A DNA stretch of 64,000 bases from Marinobacter sp. 2_MG-2023 (GCF_030546935.1 NZ_JAUOPH010000002.1:310001-374000); one strand, 5' to 3'. Shown: positions 25,753-35,140, counted from the first letter of the stretch. Program-made: numbers and translations. The notes: generated by a model not told the origin, from the letters alone.

Positions 25753-26226
25753 TTGAAAACACCACTTATTACCCGCCAGGGCTATGAAGACTTGCGGAAA
25801 GAGCTTGATGAGCTCTGGCGGTTCGAGCGCCCGGAAGTCACGAAAAAAGTGAACTGGGCGGCTAGCCTTGGTGATCGCAGTGAAAACGCTGACTATCAAT
25901 ACAACAAGAAGCGGCTTCGGGAAATCGACCGGCGAGTGCGCTACCTGAGGCGCTGCCTCGAGAATCTCAAGGTGGTTGATCAACGCCCGGAGCAAGAAGG
26001 GAAGGTCTTTTTCGGTGCCTGGGTGGAAGTGGAAAACGACGATGGCAAGATTTTGAAATTCAGAATTGTTGGCTACGACGAGATCTTCAACCGCACCGAT
26101 TATATTTCTATCGATTCGCCAATGGCCCGGGCACTGCTGAAGAAGGAAGTGGGCGACGAGGCGGAGGTAAGAACTGAGGCCGGGACGATTACTTGGTATA
26201 TCAATGCCATTGAATACAAGGCATAA
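25753..26226 (+). CDS. greB: Transcription elongation factor GreB
   Basis: A 157-residue GreA/GreB protein starting at a TTG with CGGAG seven bases upstream. Residues 1-75 form the coiled coil that enters the RNA polymerase secondary channel; its acidic tip lies in SLGDRSENADYQYNKKRLRE. The rest is the FKBP-like domain (VEVENDDGKILKFRIVG, ISIDSPMARALLKKEVGDEAEV). The length and the RRVRYLRRCLENLKVVD helix fit GreB. It rescues backtracked polymerase by stimulating transcript cleavage. Confidence 0.93.
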   Translation: MKTPLITRQGYEDLRKELDELWRFERPEVTKKVNWAASLGDRSENADYQYNKKRLREIDRRVRYLRRCLENLKVVDQRPEQEGKVFFGAWVEVENDDGKILKFRIVGYDEIFNRTDYISIDSPMARALLKKEVGDEAEVRTEAGTITWYINAIEYKA

Positions 26227-26248
26227 AAAAACCCCGTCAAAACGGGGT
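26224..26248 (-). terminator. Terminator facing the antisense direction of greB
   Basis: ACCCCGT (26231-26237) pairs with ACGGGGT (26242-26248) across CAAA. The run of seven A's before it becomes a U-tract only for a transcript on the minus strand; on the plus strand the stem is followed by AAGGC. It would stop minus-strand transcripts entering greB from the right. Confidence 0.7.
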
Positions 26249-26477
26249 AAGGCTAGCGCTGTGCTGGAGGAAGAAGCAAGCGGCTATTGATGCTTGCTTC
26301 TATCTACAGTGCCTATTCTCCACACCCGGTATTACCACGCCCTTGCTGATGGATTACCTTTTAGTCAGGGTGAGAACACAACAGCCGGCACACCGAATTA
26401 GGTTGTACACTCTAGGGAACGGCGATAGCTTCCACGTATCAAATCTTTTTATCCGCTTTAGCGTTGGAGATAGCAGA

Positions 26478-26759
26478 ATGAATACACAGAAGTTCCTGGA
26501 TATGGCCCTTGAGGGCGTCGATGCCTTGGGCTTTCGCCTCGACCAGATGGGCATTACCGGAAAGGTTAATCGCCACAATATTGCGGCTTTGCTGATGCTG
26601 GAACAAAAGCATCTTGAGGGTGAGTGGGACAGCATTCAGGTTCGCTTGAACCTTCGCCGCTCACAATTCGAACGGCTTACCCAGCAGATTGAAACCCGCA
26701 AAGATGCCTTGGTCGGGCCGGTGCTTTCGCAGGTAAACCGGTTCCGCCCGAGCCACTGA
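26478..26759 (+). CDS. Small conserved-looking cytosolic protein
   Basis: The ATG at 26478 has GGAGA seven bases upstream and gives 93 residues. It is helical and charged (MNTQKFLDMALEGVDALGF, HNIAALLMLEQKHLEGEWD, LRRSQFERLTQQIETRKDAL), without membrane segments. It is convergent with the sensor kinase gene, three bases apart. I do not recognise a family. Confidence 0.6.
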   Translation: MNTQKFLDMALEGVDALGFRLDQMGITGKVNRHNIAALLMLEQKHLEGEWDSIQVRLNLRRSQFERLTQQIETRKDALVGPVLSQVNRFRPSH

Positions 26760-26762
26760 ACT

Positions 26763-28244
26763 TCAGGCGTTGCCGGTTTCTGCAGAAGGGGAAGTGTCTC
26801 CGCCGGCAGAATCCGGCGCCTGCTCGGCCTGGGTAGCCTTGATACGTTTGCGTAAACGGATATATGCCGGCATATGCACAGCTACCGTCAGGCCAGGTGG
26901 CGTTTCATCCGGGTAGGTATCGCTAAGTATAATCCTGCCCTGATGAATCTCGGCAACAGCACTTACCAGGCTGAGGCCCAAGCCGTTACCCGGAAGTGAG
27001 CGGCTCTTGCCAACGCGGTAGAAGCGCTGGAAAACCTGGTCCTTCTCATCATCGGGAATACCAATACCACTGTCCCGAACTTCGAAAACTGCATCTTCTC
27101 CCTCTTTTCGCACCGCCACACCGATCGTGCCATGCTCGGGCGTGTATTTAATGGCGTTATCAATCAGGTTGCTGATCATCTGGAACAACAGGTCCCTGTC
27201 CCCTTCGATGATGACCCCGGCCTCAAGAGACTGATCAAATACCTGCTCCTTATCCTCAGACAGCGCTTCATAGAGTTCACAGGCATCGGATACCAGCTCA
27301 TCCAGAGCAACCTGCTTCATATCACCGGAATTGCCCTTGGTTTCCAGGCGGGCGATTCGCAAAAGTGCGTTGAACGTCGCCAGCAACTGGTCCGCTTCTG
27401 CAACGGCGCGGCCTGCCTGCTCTCTCGCCTCGTCGTTATCAACGGACATCAGGGTGTTTTCAAGTTGGTTACGCAGGCGCGTCAAAGGGGTGCGAAGATC
27501 ATGGGCGATGCTGTCAGACACGTGCCGGATACCTTCCATCAGGTAAACAATCCGATCCAGCATCTGGTTAAGGTTTTCCGCGAGCTGATCGAAATCATCC
27601 TCTGTACCGCGAGTCGGTATACGGAGGGAGAGGTGTCCGTTCATGATTCGCCGGGAGGTATTATTGATCACTTCAATACGCCGCGTTGTGCTTCGGCTCA
27701 TTAAAAAGCCGCCAAGCAACGCCAGTGCAAGGGTTATTCCCATACCCCAATTGATGGCCGTTTCAATAACCCGTTTGAGGCTGGTTAGCTCATCAACATC
27801 CCGGCCAACCAACAACCTCAACCCACCCTGAACCTCGAAGATGCGGGCCCGGGCAAGCCGCTCGGAGCCGGTCCAACCAACATCCGAGTTGAGCGTAAAA
27901 TTGATCCAGCCACTTTCCGAGCGGGATCCATCCGGCCAGGTCTCTATGTTGCCTGCCAGTTTTACAAATTCTTCAGTGGTCAGCAGGTAAATGGTTTTGG
28001 CATTGGGATCACGTGCGACCCGCTCACGAATAATCGTGATCAGGCCATTTACGCCACGCCCCCGATATTGCTCCGCCAACCCGGCGATTTCAGCTTCAAT
28101 AGTTTCGTCGGTCTGGGCGGTCATAAAGCCCGCTGTACGCCAGTAAATAAAGGCCAGTAACAAAAATACCGAGGTGGCAAATACCACCATGTACAGCAGG
28201 GCAAGCTGGAAGGACGATGTCCTGAGCTGGCTAAGCAGTTTCAC
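26763..28244 (-). CDS. Sensor histidine kinase (two-component)
   Basis: The GTG at 28244 overlaps the end of the response-regulator gene by 14 bases and gives 493 residues. TM1 is at about 12-34, a periplasmic sensor of about 130 residues follows, TM2 is at about 166-184 and a HAMP domain at about 185-235. The phospho-acceptor is H248 (SDSIAHDLRTPLTRL). The ATPase part has LIDNAIKYTP, DSGIGIPDDEKDQVF and GNGLGLSLVSAVAE. The C-terminal tail is disordered. The signal is unknown. Confidence 0.9.
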   Translation of the reverse strand: MKLLSQLRTSSFQLALLYMVVFATSVFLLLAFIYWRTAGFMTAQTDETIEAEIAGLAEQYRGRGVNGLITIIRERVARDPNAKTIYLLTTEEFVKLAGNIETWPDGSRSESGWINFTLNSDVGWTGSERLARARIFEVQGGLRLLVGRDVDELTSLKRVIETAINWGMGITLALALLGGFLMSRSTTRRIEVINNTSRRIMNGHLSLRIPTRGTEDDFDQLAENLNQMLDRIVYLMEGIRHVSDSIAHDLRTPLTRLRNQLENTLMSVDNDEAREQAGRAVAEADQLLATFNALLRIARLETKGNSGDMKQVALDELVSDACELYEALSEDKEQVFDQSLEAGVIIEGDRDLLFQMISNLIDNAIKYTPEHGTIGVAVRKEGEDAVFEVRDSGIGIPDDEKDQVFQRFYRVGKSRSLPGNGLGLSLVSAVAEIHQGRIILSDTYPDETPPGLTVAVHMPAYIRLRKRIKATQAEQAPDSAGGDTSPSAETGNA

Positions 28245-28911
28245 GCAACATGTACCCTGCACCCCGGATGGTCTGCAGTAGGGGTGTTTCGAATTCCTTA
28301 TCGATCTTGGCTCGCAGACGGCTGATGTGCACGTCGATCACGTTGGTCTGGGGATCAAAATGATAATCCCAGACTTTTTCCAGCAGCATGGTCCGGGTGA
28401 CCACCTGTCCTGCGTTACGCATCAGATATTCAAGCAACCGGAACTCCCGGGGTTGAACATCGATATTCTGACCGGAGCGCTTCACTGTGCGGGCCAGCAG
28501 ATCCATTTCCAGATCGGCTACCTTCAGCACGGTTTCAGTTTCCGCAGACTGGCGATTTCTGCGTACCAGCGACTCGATCCGGGCCAGGAGCTCGGTGAAA
28601 GAGAAAGGCTTGGTAAGATAATCATCACCACCGCCTCTAAGGCCTTCAACGCGATCGTCTACATCGCCCAGCGCGCTGAGGATCAGAACCGGCACCTGGT
28701 TTCCCGTGGCACGAACGGTTTTGATGATGGAAAGCCCATCCATGCCCGGAAGCATACGGTCGACAATCATGATGTCGTACTCGCCACTGGCGGCCATCAT
28801 CATTCCGTCTTTGCCGTCAGCAGCGTGATCGACCACAAAGTCTGATTCCTTCAGACCTTTAACGAGATAATTTGCTACGTCCTGATCGTCTTCGATTACC
28901 AGCGCTTTCAC
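28231..28911 (-). CDS. OmpR-family response regulator
   Basis: A 226-residue regulator with receiver D51 (YDIMIVDRMLPGMDGL), conserved T/S and K (LSALGDVDDR, LTKPFSFTEL) and a winged-helix DNA-binding domain (DVQPREFRLLEYLMRNAGQ, QTNVIDVHISRLRAKI). It is the first gene of the pair with the kinase above. Such short OmpR/kinase pairs often respond to metals or envelope stress; nothing in the context says which. Confidence 0.92.
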   Translation of the reverse strand: MKALVIEDDQDVANYLVKGLKESDFVVDHAADGKDGMMMAASGEYDIMIVDRMLPGMDGLSIIKTVRATGNQVPVLILSALGDVDDRVEGLRGGGDDYLTKPFSFTELLARIESLVRRNRQSAETETVLKVADLEMDLLARTVKRSGQNIDVQPREFRLLEYLMRNAGQVVTRTMLLEKVWDYHFDPQTNVIDVHISRLRAKIDKEFETPLLQTIRGAGYMLRETA

Positions 28912-29019
28912 CGGATCCCCTCCTGATAGCGAATTACATTAACAACAGAGTACGAATAACTCGGGACACCGGCCAGTTACGATCTTGTAAGAGGGTGTCG
29001 CCAATGGCGACGGTCGGGT

Positions 29020-29793
29020 CTAGGCCGTTATCCAGTGCAGGCTTTCTGTTGTGGCGCCTGAGGGCCGGTATTCGGCACTTACCCAGCCGTCATAATCCAT
29101 CTTATCGATGGCGGCGAAAACATTCGGAAAGTTAATCTCTCCGGTTCCTGGTTCGTTCCTGCCGGGGTTATCCGCAAACTGTATGTGACCAATCCATGGC
29201 AGCAGGCACTCCATGGAGCGCATAAGGTCCCCGTGCATGATCTGCATATGGTATATGTCGTACTGCAAGCGCAAGTTATCCGCATCAATTTCCTCGATCA
29301 GCGCAATAACCTTACCGGAGGTATCGAGAAAAAATCTGGGCATGTCGACCCGTGAATTGATGGCTTCCAGGCACAGTGTAATGCCCTCATCCGCAAGCTT
29401 GTCAGCCGCCCATGCAACATTGGCTGCCAACGTTTTCCAGGCCGTCTCTTCATCCAGCTCCACCGGTTTCAGGCCGGCCAGGCAGTTCAACCGTTTGCAA
29501 TCCAGTTCCCGCGCATATTCGATCGCCTGATCCACCCCGGCGCGAAACTCTTCAACCCGATCCGGAAGGCAGGCAATGCCACGCTCGCCGGCATCCCAGT
29601 CACCCGGGGGCAGATTGAACAGAACCTGCGTAAGACCATTGTCTTTTAGCGCACTGGAGAGCATTTCTTTGGGCCAGGCGTAGGGAAAAAGATACTCGAC
29701 ACCGGTAAACCCGGCCTCAGCCGCTTTGGCAAAGCGCTCAGGGAAGGGTACTTCGGTAAACAGCATAGACAGATTGGCAGCGAAACGCGGCAT
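29020..29793 (-). CDS. hyi: Hydroxypyruvate isomerase
   Basis: The ATG at 29793 has AAGGAG nine bases upstream and gives 257 residues; the frame is open six bases further to a TTG right after the glxR stop. It is an AP-endonuclease-2-like TIM barrel with VEYLFPYAWP, LEAINSRVDMPRFFLD, LQYDIYHMQIMHGDL, HIQFADNPGRNEPGTGEI and VSAEYRPSG, matching the Hyi family that interconverts hydroxypyruvate and tartronate semialdehyde. It lies directly after glxR. Glyoxylate carboligase is not in this window, so the pathway may start elsewhere. Confidence 0.9.
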   Translation of the reverse strand: MPRFAANLSMLFTEVPFPERFAKAAEAGFTGVEYLFPYAWPKEMLSSALKDNGLTQVLFNLPPGDWDAGERGIACLPDRVEEFRAGVDQAIEYARELDCKRLNCLAGLKPVELDEETAWKTLAANVAWAADKLADEGITLCLEAINSRVDMPRFFLDTSGKVIALIEEIDADNLRLQYDIYHMQIMHGDLMRSMECLLPWIGHIQFADNPGRNEPGTGEINFPNVFAAIDKMDYDGWVSAEYRPSGATTESLHWITA

Positions 29794-29799
29794 GGGCAA

Positions 29800-30711
29800 T
29801 TACTCCTTGGGGCCCGGGCCGGTAGCACCAAGGCGGGTTCCGTTAATGTGTTCCAGTTCCAGCAACAAGCCGCTGTGATCAGCATCACTATGGCCATTGG
29901 CTACCAGAGACAAATATTCATTATGCACTTGTTGCGACAGTGGCAGCGTTAACCCCTCTGCCCGAGCCTCATCCAGGATCATACGCAGATCCTTCAGCTG
30001 GATACGGGCAGGCGCACCAGGTGCAAAATCGCGGTCAATCATGCGCTGACCATGCAACTCCAGAATCCGGCTGCCGGCAAAGCCTCCCATCAGCGCCTCG
30101 CGCACTGCCGCCGGATCCGCACCGCCCTTGGCGGCCAATAGAAGGGCTTCAGACACTGCCCCGATGGTAATGCCCACAATCGCCTGGTTTGCCAGCTTGG
30201 CAAGCTGCCCGGCCCCCACAGGGCCAATCCGCGTGCACTTGCCGAGCACCTCAAACACTGGCCTAGCCCGGGAGACATTTTCCTCAGAGCCGCCAGCCAT
30301 AATACTCAAGCGCGCTTCCTGCGCTCCCAGAGTGCCACCGGAAACCGGAGCATCCACATAACCTGCGCCTTTTTCAGCCGCAAGCGCAGCGTGACGACGA
30401 GCCACCGAGGGCTGAACGGAGCTCATATCAATTAGCAGAGCCCCCGGTTTGATGGCTTCCAATGCGCCGCTTGCAACCAACACCTGTTCCACCACATCGC
30501 TGTTTTCCAGCATGGTGATCACAACATCTGCTGTTCGCACGGCATCTGCAGGAGTGTCAGCAATCGTTGCTTCACTAGCAAACGGCTCGCACTTGCTGGC
30601 TGTGCGGTTCCAAAGAGTCATGGGGAAACCAGCATCCAGCAGATTGCGGGTCATGGGAGCACCCATCAGGCCAATGCCGAGAAATGCGATCTGAGGAACT
30701 TCTTTTGTCAT
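29800..30711 (-). CDS. glxR: Tartronate semialdehyde reductase (beta-hydroxyacid dehydrogenase)
   Basis: A 303-residue NAD(P)-dependent dehydrogenase. It has the Rossmann GLMGAPM motif (IAFLGIGLMGAPMTRNLL), the substrate-binding DAPVSGGTLGAQE and the catalytic lysine region GAGQLAKLANQAIVG. The C-terminal helix domain ends in a short tail. Pairing with hyi makes tartronate semialdehyde the likely substrate, giving glycerate; 3-hydroxyisobutyrate dehydrogenase is the alternative within the family. Confidence 0.88.
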   Translation of the reverse strand: MTKEVPQIAFLGIGLMGAPMTRNLLDAGFPMTLWNRTASKCEPFASEATIADTPADAVRTADVVITMLENSDVVEQVLVASGALEAIKPGALLIDMSSVQPSVARRHAALAAEKGAGYVDAPVSGGTLGAQEARLSIMAGGSEENVSRARPVFEVLGKCTRIGPVGAGQLAKLANQAIVGITIGAVSEALLLAAKGGADPAAVREALMGGFAGSRILELHGQRMIDRDFAPGAPARIQLKDLRMILDEARAEGLTLPLSQQVHNEYLSLVANGHSDADHSGLLLELEHINGTRLGATGPGPKE

Positions 30712-30741
30712 TTTAGCGGTCTCGATTTCAAGTATCGGGAA

Positions 30742-30850
30742 GAAGCAATTGGGCAGGCCTTTGCAAAACCGTGCGGAGCCATGGATGGCGGAGCCGAGCG
30801 TACAGGGATGTATTCACAGCGTGTTGTGGAAGGGCCTGTCCAATTGCTTC
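30742..30850 (+). repeat. Conserved-core/variable-stem hairpin element, copy 3
   Basis: Left arm 30742-30769 pairs with right arm 30823-30850 over 28 positions: two G-U pairs on the + strand, one A-G and one G-G mismatch, the rest Watson-Crick. The core (30770-30822) is 53 nt, as in the other copies. The arms (GAAGCAATTGG...) are again unrelated to those copies. It lies between glxR and rpoH, just beyond the rpoH terminator and upstream of glxR. Confidence 0.9.
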
Positions 30851-30884
30851 GTACACCAGACTATAAGATACAAAAGGCGCAAAC

Positions 30885-30917
30885 AAAAACGCCACCAACC
30901 GAAACGGTGGTGGCGTT
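30885..30917 (-). terminator. Rho-independent terminator of rpoH
   Basis: On the minus strand AACGCCACCACCG pairs with CGGTTGGTGGCGTT and is followed by TTTTGTTT. It lies 30 bp after the rpoH stop. Confidence 0.85.
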
Positions 30918-30946
30918 CTCAAAGTGCTTTCAGATGACCTACCAGA

Positions 30947-31807
30947 TCAGGCAGCTTCAACCATCTGCAACCGGATCTTCTTCATGGCATTCTTCTCAAG
31001 CTGTCGAATACGCTCAGCAGAAATGCCGTACTTGTCAGCCAACTGATGAAGCGTTGCCTTGTTCTCGGATAACCAACGCTCACGCAGAATATCCTGGCTA
31101 CGCTCATCCAGCGCTCCCAATGCCTGCATCAGGCGACCATTGGAATCCTCAGTCCAGTCCGAGTTCTCGAGCTGAACAGCCGGATCGCTACGGTGGTCTT
31201 CAAGATAATACGCCGGCGCTTTGTAAGCCGTGTCGTCGTCATCATCCATGGGACCGTCAAAGGCCGTGTCGTGAGAAGACAGGCGACCTTCCATTTCCCG
31301 AACCACCCTGGGTTCAACTCCCAGATCCTCAGCTACTGCATTCAGTTCGTCGTGGCTCAGCCAAGCCAGCTTTTTCTTCTGGCTGCGCAGATTAAAAAAC
31401 AGTTTGCGCTGGGATTTGGTGGTGGCCACTTTCACTATGCGCCAGTTGCGCAGAATGAACTCGTGAATTTCTGCCTTAATCCAATGCACAGCAAAGGAAA
31501 CCAACCGAACTCCGTATTCCGGATTAAAGCGCTTGACGGCCTTCATCAGGCCCACATTCCCTTCCTGGATAAGATCTGCTTGCGCCAGGCCATAACCTGA
31601 ATAACTGCGCGCAATATGAACAACAAATCGCAGGTGAGAGAGCACCAATTGACGAGCCGCATCTACGTCTTCGTCATAGTGAAGGCGCTCGGCAAGCTCC
31701 TTTTCTTCATCCACAGTGAGAACCGGGATACGGCTCGCAGCCTGTATGTAAGCCTCAAGATTGGCGCCCGGAACCAGTTTATCAATGAGCTGTAAGCTCG
31801 TACCCAT
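30947..31807 (-). CDS. rpoH: RNA polymerase sigma-32 factor RpoH
   Basis: A 286-residue heat-shock sigma factor. Region 2 is [20 protein letters not shown] then [20 protein letters not shown] and the -10-binding [21 protein letters not shown]. The RpoH-specific box is [16 protein letters not shown]. Region 4 ends with [23 protein letters not shown]. It directs transcription of chaperone and protease genes. Upstream of ftsX and in the same direction as ftsYEX, as in many gammaproteobacteria, but with its own promoter (31837-31866). Confidence 0.97.
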   Translation of the reverse strand: MGTSLQLIDKLVPGANLEAYIQAASRIPVLTVDEEKELAERLHYDEDVDAARQLVLSHLRFVVHIARSYSGYGLAQADLIQEGNVGLMKAVKRFNPEYGVRLVSFAVHWIKAEIHEFILRNWRIVKVATTKSQRKLFFNLRSQKKKLAWLSHDELNAVAEDLGVEPRVVREMEGRLSSHDTAFDGPMDDDDDTAYKAPAYYLEDHRSDPAVQLENSDWTEDSNGRLMQALGALDERSQDILRERWLSENKATLHQLADKYGISAERIRQLEKNAMKKIRLQMVEAA

Positions 31808-31836
31808 GCTTTAACCTCCGAACCTGACGACCGCAT

Positions 31837-31866
31837 AATATATGCGAATAAAAATTAGACCGTCAA
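31837..31866 (-). promoter_or_regulatory. Sigma70-like promoter of rpoH
   Basis: On the minus strand TTGACG (31866-31861) and TATATT (31842-31837) are 18 bases apart, 30 bp before the rpoH ATG. The surrounding 150 bp is strongly AT-rich. Confidence 0.65.
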
Positions 31867-32003
31867 GAGCCTTAAAAGTTCCCGAAATTCTCAATAAAAC
31901 GTTTTAAATCAACAAAATGAGAAATTCACCATAACTTTTTCAGTTAACAACCTACCCTGAAACAAGCCGTAGCTTCAATACGCTTTTACCGCAATCCGGA
32001 TCA

Positions 32004-33017
32004 TCACCCTCCGGCAATCTCGCCTGGCTCGATGTCATCCAGGTGACGCTTTACCGCAACCCAAGCGCCCAGCCAGCCTAGCAGCATCGCTACAATAATC
32101 AATGCAAGTATCCCATCAACACCCAGCCCGTTAAGCGAGAAGTCACTGCGATACAACCCTGCCAGACGTTCAACCGGGCCGCTCAGCCACCACAGCGAAG
32201 CCTGAAGCAGTATCCAGGCAACAACGCCGCCGCCCAGGCCAAACCAGGCCCCTGTGTACAGGAATGGCCGGCGCACGAACCCATCCGTACCGCCAACCAG
32301 CTTCGCCACCAGAATCTCATCACGGCGGCTTTCAATAGACAGCCGTACAGTGTTGCCGATCACCAGCACTACAGCTGCTGCGAGCAGTATTGCAAGTGCC
32401 CATATAGCCCTTGCAAGCAGATCTGTCATGGCATTCAGGCGCTGCAACCAACCCAGATCCACCTGAACTCGCTCAACGCCATCCATACCCTCAATAAAGG
32501 TCACCAACGCCGCGACACCATCTGCGGACCGGGTATTCTCCTCGGGTGTGATAAGCAATGTGTGAGGCAAGGGATTCTCTTCCAGATAATCCAGTGCCTC
32601 ATCGAGCCCCGACGAGGCCCGGAACTCCGCCAGCGCCTGGTCTTTATCGACCAGCTCCAGCTCCGTCACACGTCCATCCGAACCGATTTCCCCCGCAAGC
32701 TTTCGGGTTTGCTCAAGACTGGCATCCTGCTTCATGTAGGCAGTTACACGAGCGCTACTCTCCCACCCTGCACTCACGCCCTGGAGACTGGTTAAAAGCA
32801 GCAATAGCGCAACCGGTAGTGCCAGCGCAACGCCCATAACTGTCCAGGTCATCAGGCTTGCCACGGGTGTTCGCCACAGGCGGCCGGCACTGTCTCGGGC
32901 TACTTTTCGGTGATGGGTGAAATAGGAATCTGCCTGCTCGCGCCAAGGCGAACGAGCTACTCTCGCTCCCCTTGCCGGGTCCGGTTTGCGAGGCCTTGAT
33001 GATGAATCAGTTGCCAC
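32004..33017 (-). CDS. ftsX: Cell-division ABC transporter permease FtsX
   Basis: The GTG at 33017 has GGGAGG just upstream and overlaps the end of ftsE by 11 bases, giving 337 residues. The N-terminal cytosolic part is basic. Four TMs follow at about 55-80, 207-232, 255-280 and 300-325, with the large periplasmic loop between TM1 and TM2 (SSARVTAYMKQDASLEQTRK, GMDGVERVQVDLGWLQRL) that activates amidase regulators. It works with FtsE in septal peptidoglycan splitting. Confidence 0.95.
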   Translation of the reverse strand: MATDSSSRPRKPDPARGARVARSPWREQADSYFTHHRKVARDSAGRLWRTPVASLMTWTVMGVALALPVALLLLLTSLQGVSAGWESSARVTAYMKQDASLEQTRKLAGEIGSDGRVTELELVDKDQALAEFRASSGLDEALDYLEENPLPHTLLITPEENTRSADGVAALVTFIEGMDGVERVQVDLGWLQRLNAMTDLLARAIWALAILLAAAVVLVIGNTVRLSIESRRDEILVAKLVGGTDGFVRRPFLYTGAWFGLGGGVVAWILLQASLWWLSGPVERLAGLYRSDFSLNGLGVDGILALIIVAMLLGWLGAWVAVKRHLDDIEPGEIAGG

Positions 33018-33696
33018 TCGCACCTCCCTGCAACGGCGTGCCACCGGCAATCAGGTTGCCATGGTCCAGTGTCAGTGTGCGCCGACCCATCTCGTTGATC
33101 AGGGCAAGGTCGTGACTGGCGATCAGTACGGTTACTCCGACCTGACTGAATTGGGCAAACAGATTCATGATATCGGCAGACAGCTTTGGATCCAGGTTAC
33201 CTGTAGGCTCATCTGCCAGCAGTAAGGGTGGCTTGTTCACCACAGCGCGGGCAATGCCCACGCGCTGCTGCTCACCGCCGGAGAGCTGCAAAGGGTTCAT
33301 TTTTTCCTTGCTGAGCAAGCCGACTTTATCCAGCGCCGCACGAACCCGACGCCCCGCATCGCGAGGGGAAGCTCCCATCACTTCCAGCGGCATGGCCACG
33401 TTATCAAACACGGTCCGGTCAAAAAGCAGTTGGTGGTTCTGGAATACCACTCCGATGTGCCTGCGAATATAGGGAATTTGCCGCCGCGGCAGGCGGTTCA
33501 GCACCTGCCCGCCAACCACAACTTCACCGGCACTTGGCCGCTCCATCACCATGAGCAGTTTCAGCAGCGTGCTTTTTCCCGCACCTGAGTGCCCGGTCAA
33601 AAACGCCAGTTCACCACGGCCCATATGGAAATTTACCTGGCGCAGCGCCGTATGGTCACTGTCATACCGTTTGGTAACCTGGCGGAATTCGATCAT
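33007..33696 (-). CDS. ftsE: Cell-division ATP-binding protein FtsE
   Basis: A 229-residue ABC ATPase with Walker [16 protein letters not shown]-loop VVFQNHQLL, signature [14 protein letters not shown], Walker [13 protein letters not shown] and switch His in IASHDLAL. It forms the FtsEX complex with the overlapping ftsX gene and follows ftsY in the usual ftsYEX order. Confidence 0.97.
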   Translation of the reverse strand: MIEFRQVTKRYDSDHTALRQVNFHMGRGELAFLTGHSGAGKSTLLKLLMVMERPSAGEVVVGGQVLNRLPRRQIPYIRRHIGVVFQNHQLLFDRTVFDNVAMPLEVMGASPRDAGRRVRAALDKVGLLSKEKMNPLQLSGGEQQRVGIARAVVNKPPLLLADEPTGNLDPKLSADIMNLFAQFSQVGVTVLIASHDLALINEMGRRTLTLDHGNLIAGGTPLQGGASGN

Positions 33697-33747
33697 GGTG
33701 GGCTACTGCTCCAAAAAACCGGATCATGCGATAAACTGTTCAGTCGT

Positions 33748-34959
33748 TTATTCAGCAAACAAGGCATCCACAAACGTCTCGGCATCAAAGCTGCGCAAGT
33801 CATCAACCTGCTCGCCAACGCCGATGAAGCGGATGGGAAGCTGCAACTGACGGGCAATGGCAAATACGATACCGCCTTTGGCTGTGCCGTCCAGCTTCGT
33901 TAAGGTAATACCACTTACGCCAACGGCTTTCTGGAAGACCTGGGCCTGGCTAAGAGCGTTCTGCCCCGTGCCGGCATCCAGCACCAACATCACTTCATGG
34001 GGCGCAGAGTCATCCAGCTTTTTCATCACCCGGACGACCTTTTCCAGCTCGCCCATCAGGTTGTCCTTGTTTTGCAATCGGCCTGCGGTGTCGGCAATCA
34101 CTACGTCCACGCCGCGGGATTTACCGGACTGAATGGCATCGAAGATCACCGAAGCGCTGTCGGCTCCGGTGTGCTGAGCTACAACCGGAACATCATTGCG
34201 CTCACCCCAGACCTGAAGCTGCTCGACCGCAGCAGCACGGAAGGTATCACCGGCCGCCAGCATGACTGACTTGCCTTCGCTCTGAAGCTTTTTGGTGAGT
34301 TTGCCAATGGTCGTGGTTTTGCCGACGCCGTTTACGCCAACCATCAGGATCACGTAAGGCGTTGTGCCCGAGTCAATCACCAGTGGCTTGGTGACACCCT
34401 TGAGAAGGCCATGCAGTTCGTCACGCAGGGCTTTACGCAGAGCTTCACCATCCTTGAGCTGGTTACGCTGGAGCTTGTCAGTAAGGGACTCAATAATTTC
34501 TGACGTGGCGGTCACGCCCACATCCGCCATCAGCAGTGTGGTTTCAATCTCTTCCAGCAACTCTTCATCGATTTTCTTGCCGACGGAGAACAGATCCGCC
34601 ATACCGCCGGTCAGGCTTGCACGGGTTTTTCCCAGACCCTGCTTGATACGCTCAAAAACACTGACCTGTGGCTCGGGCTCAGGTTCCGGAGTTTTTACCG
34701 GCTCGGGCGCAGGCTCTGGCGCCACCTCAGGTTCCGCGGTTACCGGTGTTTCACTGACTTCCTCAGATACAGGCTCCGGGGCTACCTCTGTCGTTGCCTT
34801 CTCGGGCGGAGCTGCAGGCTCTGGACCTTTTACGGCCTCAGGCTTGCGCTGAGGAACAGGTTTCGGTCGCGGGACACGGCCGCGATTGCTGGCGATATCC
34901 AGAACAAACAGGAGTACTAGAAGGGCCAGAAGGCCGATTGAAATCCACTCTGCCATCAT
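33748..34959 (-). CDS. ftsY: Signal recognition particle receptor FtsY
   Basis: A 403-residue GTPase. Residues 1-20 are a hydrophobic helix, 30-110 a long acidic proline-rich A domain, then the four-helix N domain (LEEIETTLLMADVGVTAT) and the G domain: MVGVNGVGKTTTIGKL (G1), LAAGDTFRAAAVEQLQVWGE, VIADTAGRLQNKDNL (G3) and GITLTKLDGTAKGGIVFAI (G4). It docks ribosome-SRP complexes at the membrane. The first hydrophobic helix is not present in all FtsY proteins. Confidence 0.97.
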   Translation of the reverse strand: MMAEWISIGLLALLVLLFVLDIASNRGRVPRPKPVPQRKPEAVKGPEPAAPPEKATTEVAPEPVSEEVSETPVTAEPEVAPEPAPEPVKTPEPEPEPQVSVFERIKQGLGKTRASLTGGMADLFSVGKKIDEELLEEIETTLLMADVGVTATSEIIESLTDKLQRNQLKDGEALRKALRDELHGLLKGVTKPLVIDSGTTPYVILMVGVNGVGKTTTIGKLTKKLQSEGKSVMLAAGDTFRAAAVEQLQVWGERNDVPVVAQHTGADSASVIFDAIQSGKSRGVDVVIADTAGRLQNKDNLMGELEKVVRVMKKLDDSAPHEVMLVLDAGTGQNALSQAQVFQKAVGVSGITLTKLDGTAKGGIVFAIARQLQLPIRFIGVGEQVDDLRSFDAETFVDALFAE

Positions 34960-35085
34960 AAAGTCATACCATCATTCTGAATGGGCGGGACGAATAGAGC
35001 GCACATTCTAGCAGAGTGTCTGCGGGAAGTGAGGATCGCGTGAATTATCACCAAAGGTCCGGTTTCCGCTAAGATACGCGACATA

Positions 35086-35118
35086 CAGTGGCTATGCAGT
35101 GGCTATGCAATGACTATG
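35086..35118. repeat. Three tandem 11-nt repeats upstream of rsmD
   Basis: CAGTGGCTATG occurs twice in direct succession (35086-35096, 35097-35107), followed by a third copy CAATGACTATG with two changes (35108-35118). The array ends 22 bp before the rsmD ATG, in the divergent ftsY-rsmD gap. Confidence 0.85.
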
Positions 35119-35140
35119 ATCAGCTTCCGGAGCTAACACC

